Below, in pieces: positions 14,004-19,768 of a stretch of DNA of 26,207 bases. Position 1 is the first letter of the stretch. Each line of letters starts with the position of its first letter. Position numbers and translations under genes: made by a program. The DNA lies in IMG/VR virus record IMGVR_UViG_3300013094_000239, positions 1 through 26,207 of that record; one strand, 5' to 3'. The notes under the pieces are model-generated. The model saw only the letters and a program-made list of their open reading frames with translations, did no database searches and was not told the origin of the DNA. The DNA is from a virus.

Positions 14004-15028
14004 TTAATATTAATTGGTTTATCGTTTGCAAGGTTAACGACCTTAGCTGCGTAAATACTTCCTCTACTCAAATTAGACCATAAACCTGTGTTAATGATTA
14101 CTGGATATTTGAATTTTTTTGTGTCTTCTGTTAAACGTGCATTTTTTGATTTTAGAAAATAAGGTATGTCGTGTCGGACACATTCTTCAATCAAGTTAGG
14201 AATAACTTTAGCGCCATTCAAGTGAGTTTCTGATATGACAATTAAATCGCAACCTAATGACTTTAATTCACTCACAATGTTTGCAATCTCATTGTATTTT
14301 CTTACTGTGCTAGTTTCTGTCGCAAACTTAAACAATGGATCATCGTTTATCAAATCATTATCAATTTTAACACCGTGCATTGATAGTTTTGCAAATGTCT
14401 CGGGAGAAATTGTTAGTGGTATATCTTTAGTTGCTTCGTTCAATGCATTGTTGATCCCTGCTATCAATAGATTACCATTGATAATTTTCAATGTTGGATC
14501 CCAACATGTTGCTTCTTCGTATTCTGCGAAACTATTTATAATCTCAACTGTCTTGTCGCAATATCTTATAACCTGAAAGTGTTTGTCTAAGCAATCAATG
14601 AAGTGCTTCAAAATATGTTCACAATAGACACCGCTCCATATTCTATTATCCTTATTCCAGTCTAAGTGTAGATCGGTTTTCTTCAAGTCAGTGATAAACT
14701 CTTTTTTGTAGGGTGTGCGTAACTCAATCGTATCATCCTTGATTGTACAAAAAGCATCAGTGTATTCTGGGATGCTATCAATTGGTTCTATGCTCCAAGG
14801 TAGTTTAACCATTTCGTTTGCGTCAATCTCTTTGCGTTTAAGTTGTTTGAAATATCGTAATGTAATCTTGTCCAACAACTCTGCTTGATTGCTGGTCGCA
14901 GGTCTTCGTTGTACAAATTGGATTTGTTGTAGGTTGGAAAGGAACCGTCTATCATAAGTTCCTAAACTTATGTTTTGCAGTAAATAATGTACCAGTTGTT
15001 CTTTTGTAGTTGGCTTCACTTTTGACAT
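14000..15028 (-). CDS. hypothetical protein with HARP-like region, coupled to UvsW
   Basis: 342 aa. Residues around 105-160 (IELRTPYKKEFITDLKK, then DWNKDNRIWSGVYCEHILKHF) fit the pattern of HARP domains: a strand-helix, W-D/N-x-x-x-R-x-W, helix. HARP domains accompany SMARCAL1-type annealing helicases. The C-terminal 110 residues look like a Rossmann-type segment (ELKSLGCDLIVISETHL, then VIINTGLW). As UvsW lacks a HARP domain, this product may act as a detached substrate-binding partner; inference from overlap and pattern. The ATG lies 6 nt after TATAAT and has no Shine-Dalgarno. Confidence 0.65.
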   Translation of the reverse strand: MSKVKPTTKEQLVHYLLQNISLGTYDRRFLSNLQQIQFVQRRPATSNQAELLDKITLRYFKQLKRKEIDANEMVKLPWSIEPIDSIPEYTDAFCTIKDDTIELRTPYKKEFITDLKKTDLHLDWNKDNRIWSGVYCEHILKHFIDCLDKHFQVIRYCDKTVEIINSFAEYEEATCWDPTLKIINGNLLIAGINNALNEATKDIPLTISPETFAKLSMHGVKIDNDLINDDPLFKFATETSTVRKYNEIANIVSELKSLGCDLIVISETHLNGAKVIPNLIEECVRHDIPYFLKSKNARLTEDTKKFKYPVIINTGLWSNLSRGSIYAAKVVNLANDKPINIK

Positions 15029-15034
15029 TCAAGT

Positions 15035-15063
15035 ATTATAGTACTTATGATTAAGAAAAGCAA
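15035..15063 (-). promoter_or_regulatory. sigma70-type promoter, leaderless start at 15028
   Basis: TTGCTT (15058-15063), a 17-nt spacer and TATAAT (15035-15040) precede the ATG by exactly 6 nt. It lies just downstream of the terminator at 15074, so it restarts transcription for the HARP-like/uvsW operon. Confidence 0.7.
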
Positions 15064-15073
15064 TAGTAAAGGC

Positions 15074-15097
15074 AAAAAAAGGGGACCTAAGTCCCCT
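15074..15097 (-). terminator. strong intrinsic terminator of the early operon
   Basis: A minus-strand stem GGGGAC / GTCCCC with a 4-nt loop, extended by one A-T pair, is followed by a run of seven T. This is a classic rho-independent terminator ending the operon that begins at the promoter near 17184. Confidence 0.9.
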
Positions 15098-15117
15098 AAA
15101 CCTTGAGAGAAAACCAA

Positions 15118-15222
15118 TCACACGATTCGCACTACTGTGAAGCCTTGCTCGTGTAACAAGTCAGCCTCATCCTCGTCATAGCAATCAAACAAAAACAAAT
15201 CACCATCAAATACTTCGTACAT
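15118..15222 (-). CDS. 34-aa acidic micro-protein
   Basis: A short open frame (MYEVFDGDLFLF, then DCYDEDEADLLHEQGF, ending TVVRIV) with a strong AAGGAG 7 nt before the ATG. It is the last gene before the terminator. Ten of its 34 residues are Asp or Glu. No homology recognised. Its perfect ribosome binding site and position make it likely to be translated. Confidence 0.65.
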   Translation of the reverse strand: MYEVFDGDLFLFDCYDEDEADLLHEQGFTVVRIV

Positions 15223-15234
15223 AAAGTTCTCCTT

Positions 15235-15570
15235 TTAACGTTTCAGTTCATCAAACACTCGTTCACGCTCTTCCAAAAAACACTCAAATGCTGCCTTGAT
15301 TACATTGTAAAAGAATGTAAACAATACTAGCCAGAAACAACCTGTTGTAATCATAGTCACTGTTGCTTTATCTTCAACCAACCATAATGAAGTTAGAATG
15401 ATTACCATCATAAAAACTATAGAAAGGATAACATAGCCGGCAGTAGCAAAGATGCGTTCCGCTGTATGCTTCTTTAACTCATTGCGAAAATTTTCTGCGG
15501 CAACAAAACAACCACCAAAAATCTTCATAAAACACCAACCGAAAAATGCTAGATACATACGCCAATTCAT
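15235..15570 (-). CDS. predicted two-TM membrane protein, 111 aa
   Basis: Unknown function. Two membrane helices at about residues 41-63 (FATAGYVILSIVFMMVIILT) and 71-92 (VTMITTGCFWLVLFTFF), plus a weakly hydrophobic N-terminal helix and a charged cytoplasmic-looking tail FLEERERVFDELKR. AAGGA lies 6-7 nt before the ATG. The upstream gene has the same architecture and tail (FIEDYEKTFTILKE), so the two are probably paralogues. Early expression and membrane location would suit superinfection exclusion or host-envelope modulation; inference only. Confidence 0.78.
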   Translation of the reverse strand: MNWRMYLAFFGWCFMKIFGGCFVAAENFRNELKKHTAERIFATAGYVILSIVFMMVIILTSLWLVEDKATVTMITTGCFWLVLFTFFYNVIKAAFECFLEERERVFDELKR

Positions 15571-15572
15571 GT

Positions 15573-15929
15573 TTATTCCTTAAGAATCGTAAAAGTCTTT
15601 TCGTAGTCTTCAATGAACATATCATACCACGATGCAATTAGGGCACTCAAGTAGAACAATGTTACTGGTGTCACAGCAGCAATTAAACTAGTTATTGTTG
15701 AATCTAAATCTTTGTTCATACACAAAACAGACGCTAAAACACAGTATACTGTAACCGAAAAACATGAAGCCAAAACATAACTAACCAGTGTCATTGAAAG
15801 ACTAGTCCGTGCAAGTTTTTTTGCTTCAATGAATGCTTCAACAAATGACATTGCAGGTCGTTTGAAAACAATTTTTACAAACTTGCCAATCAACCAAACG
15901 ATAAACTTACCTAGCATTTTGATTTTCAT
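15573..15929 (-). CDS. predicted two-TM membrane protein, 118 aa, paralogue of next gene
   Basis: An amphipathic basic N-terminus (KIKMLGKFIVWLIGKFVKIVFKR), two membrane helices at about 44-68 and 80-103, and an acidic/basic tail IEDYEKTFTILKE. The ATG overlaps the upstream stop (ATGA at 15926-15929), with GGAG about 9 nt before it. Paralogous in layout to the 111-aa protein that follows. Function unknown. Confidence 0.78.
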   Translation of the reverse strand: MKIKMLGKFIVWLIGKFVKIVFKRPAMSFVEAFIEAKKLARTSLSMTLVSYVLASCFSVTVYCVLASVLCMNKDLDSTITSLIAAVTPVTLFYLSALIASWYDMFIEDYEKTFTILKE

Positions 15930-16138
15930 TCTTCAACTCCGAAATGTTGCTTAATCTGAGAAACTATTGTAGGGACTACTTTCATAGCAGGAGTAATGTG
16001 ATGGTCGAACTGCTCAATGTTTTCAATACATTCCCCAACAATCAACTCGGCGAACTTTTCTGCATCAATCAACGGCCATGGCTTTGTCATTGTTTGATCC
16101 GTGCATTGGTCCAATAGTTCTTTAATTCGTTTGTTCAT
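15926..16138 (-). CDS. small phage protein with FAELIVxEC motif, 70 aa
   Basis: MNKRIKELLDQCTDQ, then PWPLIDAEKFAELIVGECIENI. This NERIKELAEQ to FAELIVREC pattern recurs in small proteins of many proteobacterial phages; their function is unknown. Start at 16138, with GAGG 9 nt upstream overlapping the ATPase stop (TGAGG). A longer reading to 16165 lacks a binding site and overlaps the ATPase. It ends in an ATGA overlap with the membrane protein gene. Confidence 0.82.
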   Translation of the reverse strand: MNKRIKELLDQCTDQTMTKPWPLIDAEKFAELIVGECIENIEQFDHHITPAMKVVPTIVSQIKQHFGVEE

Positions 16139-16149
16139 TTCAACAATCC

Positions 16150-17154
16150 TCAATTCTTCATGCAAGTTGCCTTAGCCAACTCACGCCAGTTACCACTGAT
16201 CTTCACGAGGTCAGCAATCTTCAAACACATACGCAAGGACACTTCACGCAATTTGCTGTGGTTCTCATTAACAAAGTGCATAATCTCGTCTGTTTGTTCT
16301 TGAGTAAAGTCATAGTCAGCAAACAAACCACCATCAGCATCACGGTGAACTTGTTTGATACGCAACATTTTGTCACGCTCACTATTCACTGTCAAGTCCA
16401 AAAAGTGACAACGACTTTGCAATGCATCCAAGTGAGGCTGAATTTTGCTTGCTTTTTTGCTGTCAAAAGTTTTGTTAGTAATGAAGATGATGGAACCTTC
16501 AAAGTTGAAAGTATTGGGCACTCCCTCATCACGCAACAAACGACTGTCTTTATTCCAACTGATGCGGCGAGTCTTACCACTATCCAATGCACCTTTCAAT
16601 ACGTTGATAGCATCTTGATCTTCCCAAATATCACAGTCATCAAACACTAGCACATTCTTCTTGTCACTGAATTTGTACAACTTAGCGAACAAGCCGATGC
16701 CTGACATTGCACCTTTGACAATCTCAAAGCGAGGGCGTTTGCCTGCAATCTTGTCAAACATACTTGCCTTTTCCATTTGCAATGTGACACCATGACTCTT
16801 ACCAATACCCGCAGGGCCTGTCACAATCATAGCACGAATGTCACCTGCGATACAGGCTTTACTCATTTCATCAAGCACACCGAAACGACTAGCAATGCGA
16901 TCCATTGCTTCTGTTTCAGATTCAATCACTTTTTCTTCAACAACAGGTGTATCACCTGACACAAATTCAATACAATCATGTGTATCAACGTTTACACGAA
17001 TTTCTGAACTACGACCTGGGAACTGACCCTCATTCTTAACAGTAACAAAACCACCTTTGGAACCAAGTTGATAGCCTTTGACAAGTGTAAAGACTTGATT
17101 GGACACTGGGCTGTTGCGATATGTACCTGAAATGATGCGAACTGTGCTAGTCAT
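16150..17154 (-). CDS. AAA+ ATPase, 334 aa
   Basis: P-loop ATPase: Walker A VTGPAGIGKSHG at about residues 110-121, Walker B VLVFDDCDIW near 168-177, sensor-1 IIFITNKTFD near 226-235, and an arginine-finger-like LQSRCHFLDL near 246-255. An N-terminal beta-rich domain of about 75 residues (YRNSPVSNQVFTLVKG, GGFVTVKNEGQFPG) precedes a linker. It is not a gp44 clamp loader: gp44-type motifs and a neighbouring gp45 are absent. AGGAA lies 7-8 nt before the ATG. First gene of an early-type operon with two membrane proteins. The remodelled target is unknown. Confidence 0.85.
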   Translation of the reverse strand: MTSTVRIISGTYRNSPVSNQVFTLVKGYQLGSKGGFVTVKNEGQFPGRSSEIRVNVDTHDCIEFVSGDTPVVEEKVIESETEAMDRIASRFGVLDEMSKACIAGDIRAMIVTGPAGIGKSHGVTLQMEKASMFDKIAGKRPRFEIVKGAMSGIGLFAKLYKFSDKKNVLVFDDCDIWEDQDAINVLKGALDSGKTRRISWNKDSRLLRDEGVPNTFNFEGSIIFITNKTFDSKKASKIQPHLDALQSRCHFLDLTVNSERDKMLRIKQVHRDADGGLFADYDFTQEQTDEIMHFVNENHSKLREVSLRMCLKIADLVKISGNWRELAKATCMKN

Positions 17155-17183
17155 GTGTGTTCCTGTGTTGTGTTAAAGATGTT

Positions 17184-17212
17184 ATTATAAACCCGAAATG
17201 ATTTATTGTCAA
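17184..17212 (-). promoter_or_regulatory. early-type promoter copy 1 (AAA+ ATPase operon)
   Basis: TTGACA (17207-17212), 17-nt spacer, TATAAT (17184-17189), perfect sigma70 consensus. The spacer ATAAATCATTTCGGGTT is nearly identical to those of three other copies. The -35 contains the TGA stop (17209-17211) of the upstream 111-aa gene. Confidence 0.9.
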
Positions 17213-17544
17213 ATTTGATTCAATGCTGAAACACGAATCTCGTCATTGTCTACTTTAATGCTACGACTAAAGCTAGGGTTGTTTTTCATTTTTTGACGCA
17301 AACCCAATTTCTGATATTTGTCAAGGGCCAAGCGTTTGCCTTTAGTACCAATGCCACCACGGCCCATTGAAACCAAACACATCATTTGTTTACAAAAGTA
17401 GTAATTACTGTCTGTCAAATCAATACCAATGCCATTAGCAACAATGCGCTTGAGTTTGTATAGTGATGTTGGACCCGTAACACCCTCAACTAGTTTGTAC
17501 TCAGCAGTTTTTGAGAATTCAGCGTAGTCTGTTAAAATGCTCAT
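17209..17544 (-). CDS. hypothetical basic protein, 111 aa
   Basis: Not recognised. Soluble and basic, with a glycine-rich basic stretch GRGGIGTKGKRLALDKYQKLG (about residues 61-81) and a KMKNNPSFSRSIK segment, which could bind nucleic acid. AGGAGC lies about 6-7 nt before the ATG. It has its own promoter (copy 2), and its stop codon lies inside the -35 of the next promoter. Early monocistronic-style expression suggests a host-takeover or regulatory protein; inference. Confidence 0.75.
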   Translation of the reverse strand: MSILTDYAEFSKTAEYKLVEGVTGPTSLYKLKRIVANGIGIDLTDSNYYFCKQMMCLVSMGRGGIGTKGKRLALDKYQKLGLRQKMKNNPSFSRSIKVDNDEIRVSALNQI

Positions 17545-17578
17545 GTTTAGCTCCTGTTTGTTGACTGTTTAAGATTCT

Positions 17579-17607
17579 ATTATATACCCAAAATGATTTA
17601 TTGTCAA
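17579..17607 (-). promoter_or_regulatory. early-type promoter copy 2
   Basis: TTGACA (17602-17607), 17-nt spacer, TATAAT (17579-17584). The spacer reads ATAAATCATTTTGGGTA. The -35 contains the TGA stop (17604-17606) of the 57-aa gene. It drives the 111-aa gene at 17209-17544. Confidence 0.9.
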
Positions 17608-17777
17608 ATTTTAAAGGTATAAAAGATGCCAAATTCATTCAGTAATTCTTGAATGGTCCTAGAATCTAATGTGAAAAATTTACCTTTGTTGACTTGAATG
17701 ATGTCAAAATACTTTACATTGTCCGAAGTAACATTCCACTTTGACATTTGTTTCATGTTTATTGAAATAGTTCCCAT
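17604..17777 (-). CDS. hypothetical small protein, 57 aa
   Basis: A short open frame (MGTISINMKQMSKW, then NVKYFDIIQVNKGKFF and TIQELLNEFGIFYTFKI) preceded by AAAGGAGT with a good spacing to the ATG at 17777. It lies exactly between promoter copies 3 and 2, and its TGA is part of the next -35 box. No homology recognised. Context and the strong binding site argue that it is a real early gene. Confidence 0.75.
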   Translation of the reverse strand: MGTISINMKQMSKWNVTSDNVKYFDIIQVNKGKFFTLDSRTIQELLNEFGIFYTFKI

Positions 17778-17807
17778 GTGCGACTCCTTTAATCAATCAA
17801 TACATGT

Positions 17808-17836
17808 ATTATATGCCCAAACTGATTTATTGTCAA
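17808..17836 (-). promoter_or_regulatory. early-type promoter copy 3, embedded in a hairpin
   Basis: TTGACA (17831-17836), 17-nt spacer ATAAATCAGTTTGGGCA, TATAAT (17808-17813). It drives the 57-aa gene. The 3' part of the spacer is one arm of a perfect inverted repeat described separately. Here the -35 lies 17 nt past the upstream TAA instead of overlapping it. Confidence 0.9.
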
Positions 17837-17845
17837 GTTTGGGCA
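17814..17845 (-). repeat. 10-bp inverted repeat around promoter copy 3
   Basis: Arms at 17814-17823 and 17836-17845 (TGCCCAAACT / AGTTTGGGCA) are perfectly complementary, with a 12-nt loop holding most of the -35 box. As RNA it may end transcription of the upstream 73-aa gene. As DNA it places the promoter spacer in a cruciform arm or operator-like palindrome. It lacks a clear T-run, so termination would be weak. Confidence 0.8.
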
Positions 17846-17853
17846 TACATTGT

Positions 17854-18075
17854 TTACGATTGATAACCCAAAAACTGTTCAGTGTCGTACCAAGCTACTG
17901 CTTTAGTATTCAATTCGTACACTAGTACTGGGTACGCATTCTCGTTGATTGTGTCAAAAGTAATGTCTTTTTCAAAAGTTTGAGTCATCAGGTCCTCGTC
18001 ATAATCAAACAACTCGCCATCAAACTCAACATTAAATTTGTTAGTGTTCACAAACTCATCAATATCATAAGACAT
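17854..18075 (-). CDS. hypothetical acidic protein, 73 aa
   Basis: MSYDIDEFVNTNKF, then EFDGELFDYDEDLM and DITFDTINENAYPVLVY: strongly acidic, with no recognised domain. Start at ATG 18075, with AAGGG 8 nt upstream; a reading to 18090 would swallow that binding site. It is driven by promoter copy 4. Small acidic early proteins in T4-type phages are often host-enzyme modulators; this one's target is unknown. Confidence 0.75.
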   Translation of the reverse strand: MSYDIDEFVNTNKFNVEFDGELFDYDEDLMTQTFEKDITFDTINENAYPVLVYELNTKAVAWYDTEQFLGYQS

Positions 18076-18104
18076 AACAGGCCCTTTCAAGTGATTAAGA
18101 GTCT

Positions 18105-18133
18105 ATTATATGCCCAAACTGATTTATTGTCAA
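18105..18133 (-). promoter_or_regulatory. early-type promoter copy 4
   Basis: TTGACA (18128-18133), 17-nt spacer identical to copy 3, TATAAT (18105-18110). The -35 contains the TGA stop (18130-18132) of the 287-aa gene. It drives the acidic 73-aa gene. Confidence 0.9.
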
Positions 18134-18993
18134 CTTCTATCTAGTTCCCAATTGGTAACATTAAAGTATTCAAAATCATCAAGTTTACGTCTTACATAAC
18201 TACCCTTGATTTTTAATGACTTCTCATTGTCATACATGTAGTCCCATAGATGTTGAAGTTGGTTCTTATCTTCTATTGTGACAACTACACCTGCATCTAA
18301 ATTTGAATCTTTAAACCAATATTCAGTTTTTTTGCTTCTCTTAGAAATTCTATATGTCTTACTGATAGGGGTTAACTCACATGATAGTTTTAAAACTTTA
18401 GGCTTACCCTCTTTGTCTAGTTTCTCAAATCCTTGATTTGTATTCAGTTGAGTTTTGATTAGATCCATCTCAGTGTCGTATTCATAGAACTTGGGCAACC
18501 AATATGCAATACCAATCATTGATTCTTTGAATGTTTTGCCATCACTGTGCACCAGCTTATTCATGTCTTCACGGAATGGTGATAGCTTACTGGTGCCCTT
18601 CAATTTCCACATCATTATTTTTTTGCTGTAGTAATCTTTTACCTTGAGTGCATATTCACGGTCAGGTTGAGTAACTCGTTCAAACAATTCATGGTCGGTT
18701 AATTTATGATAAATTTTATGCTCAGTTGATATTCTATGTGCAGTTGTACTTAATGCAACAATATCTTCAGTTGTTTCAACTACCTCATACTTTTTAATAT
18801 TAGGTGAGGATACAATATTCATTGGATCTAACCAATTTTGACCTGTTACAACGTTGCTACTAAAACCAAAATTACTGTTGCCATTAAGTGTGATGTTAGT
18901 ACCGACTGAGGTTAAATTGGGTGCTGATCTCAAACCCATCATTGCTTGCATTTGTGTTGCTGTTAATTGTGGCATAGATATTGATGTTGTCAT
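18130..18993 (-). CDS. hypothetical protein, 287 aa
   Basis: Not recognised. The N-terminal 55 residues are polar and low-complexity (LTATQMQAMMGLRSAP, TLNGNSNFGFSSN). The rest is a folded-looking charged domain with HELFERVTQPDREYALKV, MIGIAYWLPKFYEYD and a beta/alpha C-terminus. No Shine-Dalgarno is visible before ATG 18993. The promoter at 19019-19048 gives a leader of roughly 18-20 nt. It lies directly after uvsY but is separated from it by a terminator, so it is an independent early-type unit. Confidence 0.75.
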   Translation of the reverse strand: MTTSISMPQLTATQMQAMMGLRSAPNLTSVGTNITLNGNSNFGFSSNVVTGQNWLDPMNIVSSPNIKKYEVVETTEDIVALSTTAHRISTEHKIYHKLTDHELFERVTQPDREYALKVKDYYSKKIMMWKLKGTSKLSPFREDMNKLVHSDGKTFKESMIGIAYWLPKFYEYDTEMDLIKTQLNTNQGFEKLDKEGKPKVLKLSCELTPISKTYRISKRSKKTEYWFKDSNLDAGVVVTIEDKNQLQHLWDYMYDNEKSLKIKGSYVRRKLDDFEYFNVTNWELDRS

Positions 18994-19018
18994 TTTATAT
19001 TCGTGATTTTAATGTTGT

Positions 19019-19048
19019 ATGATAGCAAAAACCTCGTACTGTTGTCAA
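19019..19048 (-). promoter_or_regulatory. sigma70-type promoter nested in the uvsY terminator
   Basis: TTGACA (19043-19048), 18-nt spacer, TATCAT (19019-19024). The -35 occupies the loop of the hairpin at 19029-19058, and the spacer is its 3' arm. It drives the 287-aa gene. Confidence 0.8.
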
Positions 19049-19058
19049 TACGAGGTTT
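19029..19058 (-). terminator. intrinsic terminator after uvsY, overlapping a promoter
   Basis: A perfect 10-bp stem (AAACCTCGTA / TACGAGGTTT) with a 10-nt loop, followed on the minus strand by a short T-run continuing the arm (five T in all), begins 6 nt after the uvsY stop. The loop contains the TTGACA of the next promoter. Confidence 0.82.
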
Positions 19059-19063
19059 GCCGA

Positions 19064-19522
19064 TTATAGAGAAATATCTTCCATTCCCGCTGCCCTGAGC
19101 CGAACTACGTGCCCTAACATAAAGTTTTTACTCTCTAAGCCCTTCATAACACCTAACCATTTGTTTCGCAATAATGCGACTTCATTGATTAGTGTTTCAT
19201 AGTCAATTACTTCTTGTTCACCCTCAGCATATTTTTCAGCATCACGACTGGTTAATGCACGATTGTATGCCTCAAGATACTTTTGGAAATGCTTTCTACG
19301 AATCTTCCTAAGCTGGATGTTTAAATGATTTAGCACTGCTTCAACTTCTTGTAATTGGTTGAAGCGATGTTCAGTGACGCCAGGTAGTGAAGAAATATTC
19401 TTCTCTAAATTTCCATAGATTTTTACATCATTTTTTGCACTAAGCAATTCATTGTTGTAATAGTCTACTAAATCTGGCAATACTGAAATATCTGCACTAA
19501 CTCTTGCTAGCCAATTTGACAT
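19064..19522 (-). CDS. uvsY: UvsY recombination mediator
   Basis: Loads UvsX onto gp32-coated single-stranded DNA. The C-terminal half fits UvsY proteins: KYAEGEQEVIDYETLINEVALLRNKWLGVMKGLESKNFMLGHVVRLRAAGMED (about residues 97-149, spaced pattern Y-x-x-G-E, LLR-x-K, KGLE, L-R-x-A-G-M-E-D). 152 aa against 137 in T4. A GGGG 4 nt before the ATG overlaps the upstream gene end. It sits two genes after uvsX and close to gp32, its two partners. Confidence 0.85.
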   Translation of the reverse strand: MSNWLARVSADISVLPDLVDYYNNELLSAKNDVKIYGNLEKNISSLPGVTEHRFNQLQEVEAVLNHLNIQLRKIRRKHFQKYLEAYNRALTSRDAEKYAEGEQEVIDYETLINEVALLRNKWLGVMKGLESKNFMLGHVVRLRAAGMEDISL

Positions 19523-19768
19523 TTAACCCCAATCTTCATCTTCGTTATCGTCATCGTCTTCATATTCTTCTTCTTGAAAGTGTTGTTCAGCATAACCCTT
19601 CAATGCTCTAGTAATATCTTTATCACTAAATTCATTTTTGATATCATCAACTTCATAGTTGTTGTCCATCAAATAATTTACCAAAGCATCTGCTGCTTCT
19701 GCGCGGTCATTAAAGTCAATATGCTCACGCAATACATCCCAAACTTCCGTAATAGTACTTAAACTCAT
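19523..19768 (-). CDS. acidic-tailed small protein between UvsX and UvsY, 81 aa
   Basis: A helical N-terminal domain (ITEVWDVLREHIDFNDRAEAADALVNYLMDN) ends in an almost purely acidic tail (QEEEYEDDDDNEDEDWG). Related-looking small proteins occur in other T4-like phages, function unknown. It is coupled to uvsX by an ATGA overlap, with AAGGAG about 9-11 nt before the ATG, and is followed immediately by uvsY. The tail resembles the acidic C-terminus of SSBs and DNA mimics, so a role in handling gp32, UvsX or UvsY is plausible; inference. Confidence 0.8.
   Translation of the reverse strand: MSLSTITEVWDVLREHIDFNDRAEAADALVNYLMDNNYEVDDIKNEFSDKDITRALKGYAEQHFQEEEYEDDDDNEDEDWG

Noticed and set aside
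14533-14540. Perfect TATAAATA on the minus strand as a late promoter for uvsW
   Set aside because: It lies inside the HARP-like gene, over 500 bp from uvsW, with no supporting extended motif. Such 8-mers also occur by chance here (another NATAAATA at 11762 is inside the gp62-like gene).
16150-17154. AAA+ ATPase as clamp-loader gp44
   Set aside because: Motif spacing, the beta-rich N-terminal domain and the neighbours (membrane proteins) do not fit gp44; gp44 is probably outside the window.
17184-18133. CRISPR-like array from four repeats
   Set aside because: The repeats are 30-bp promoters separated by genes of different lengths, not short regular spacers; no cas genes.
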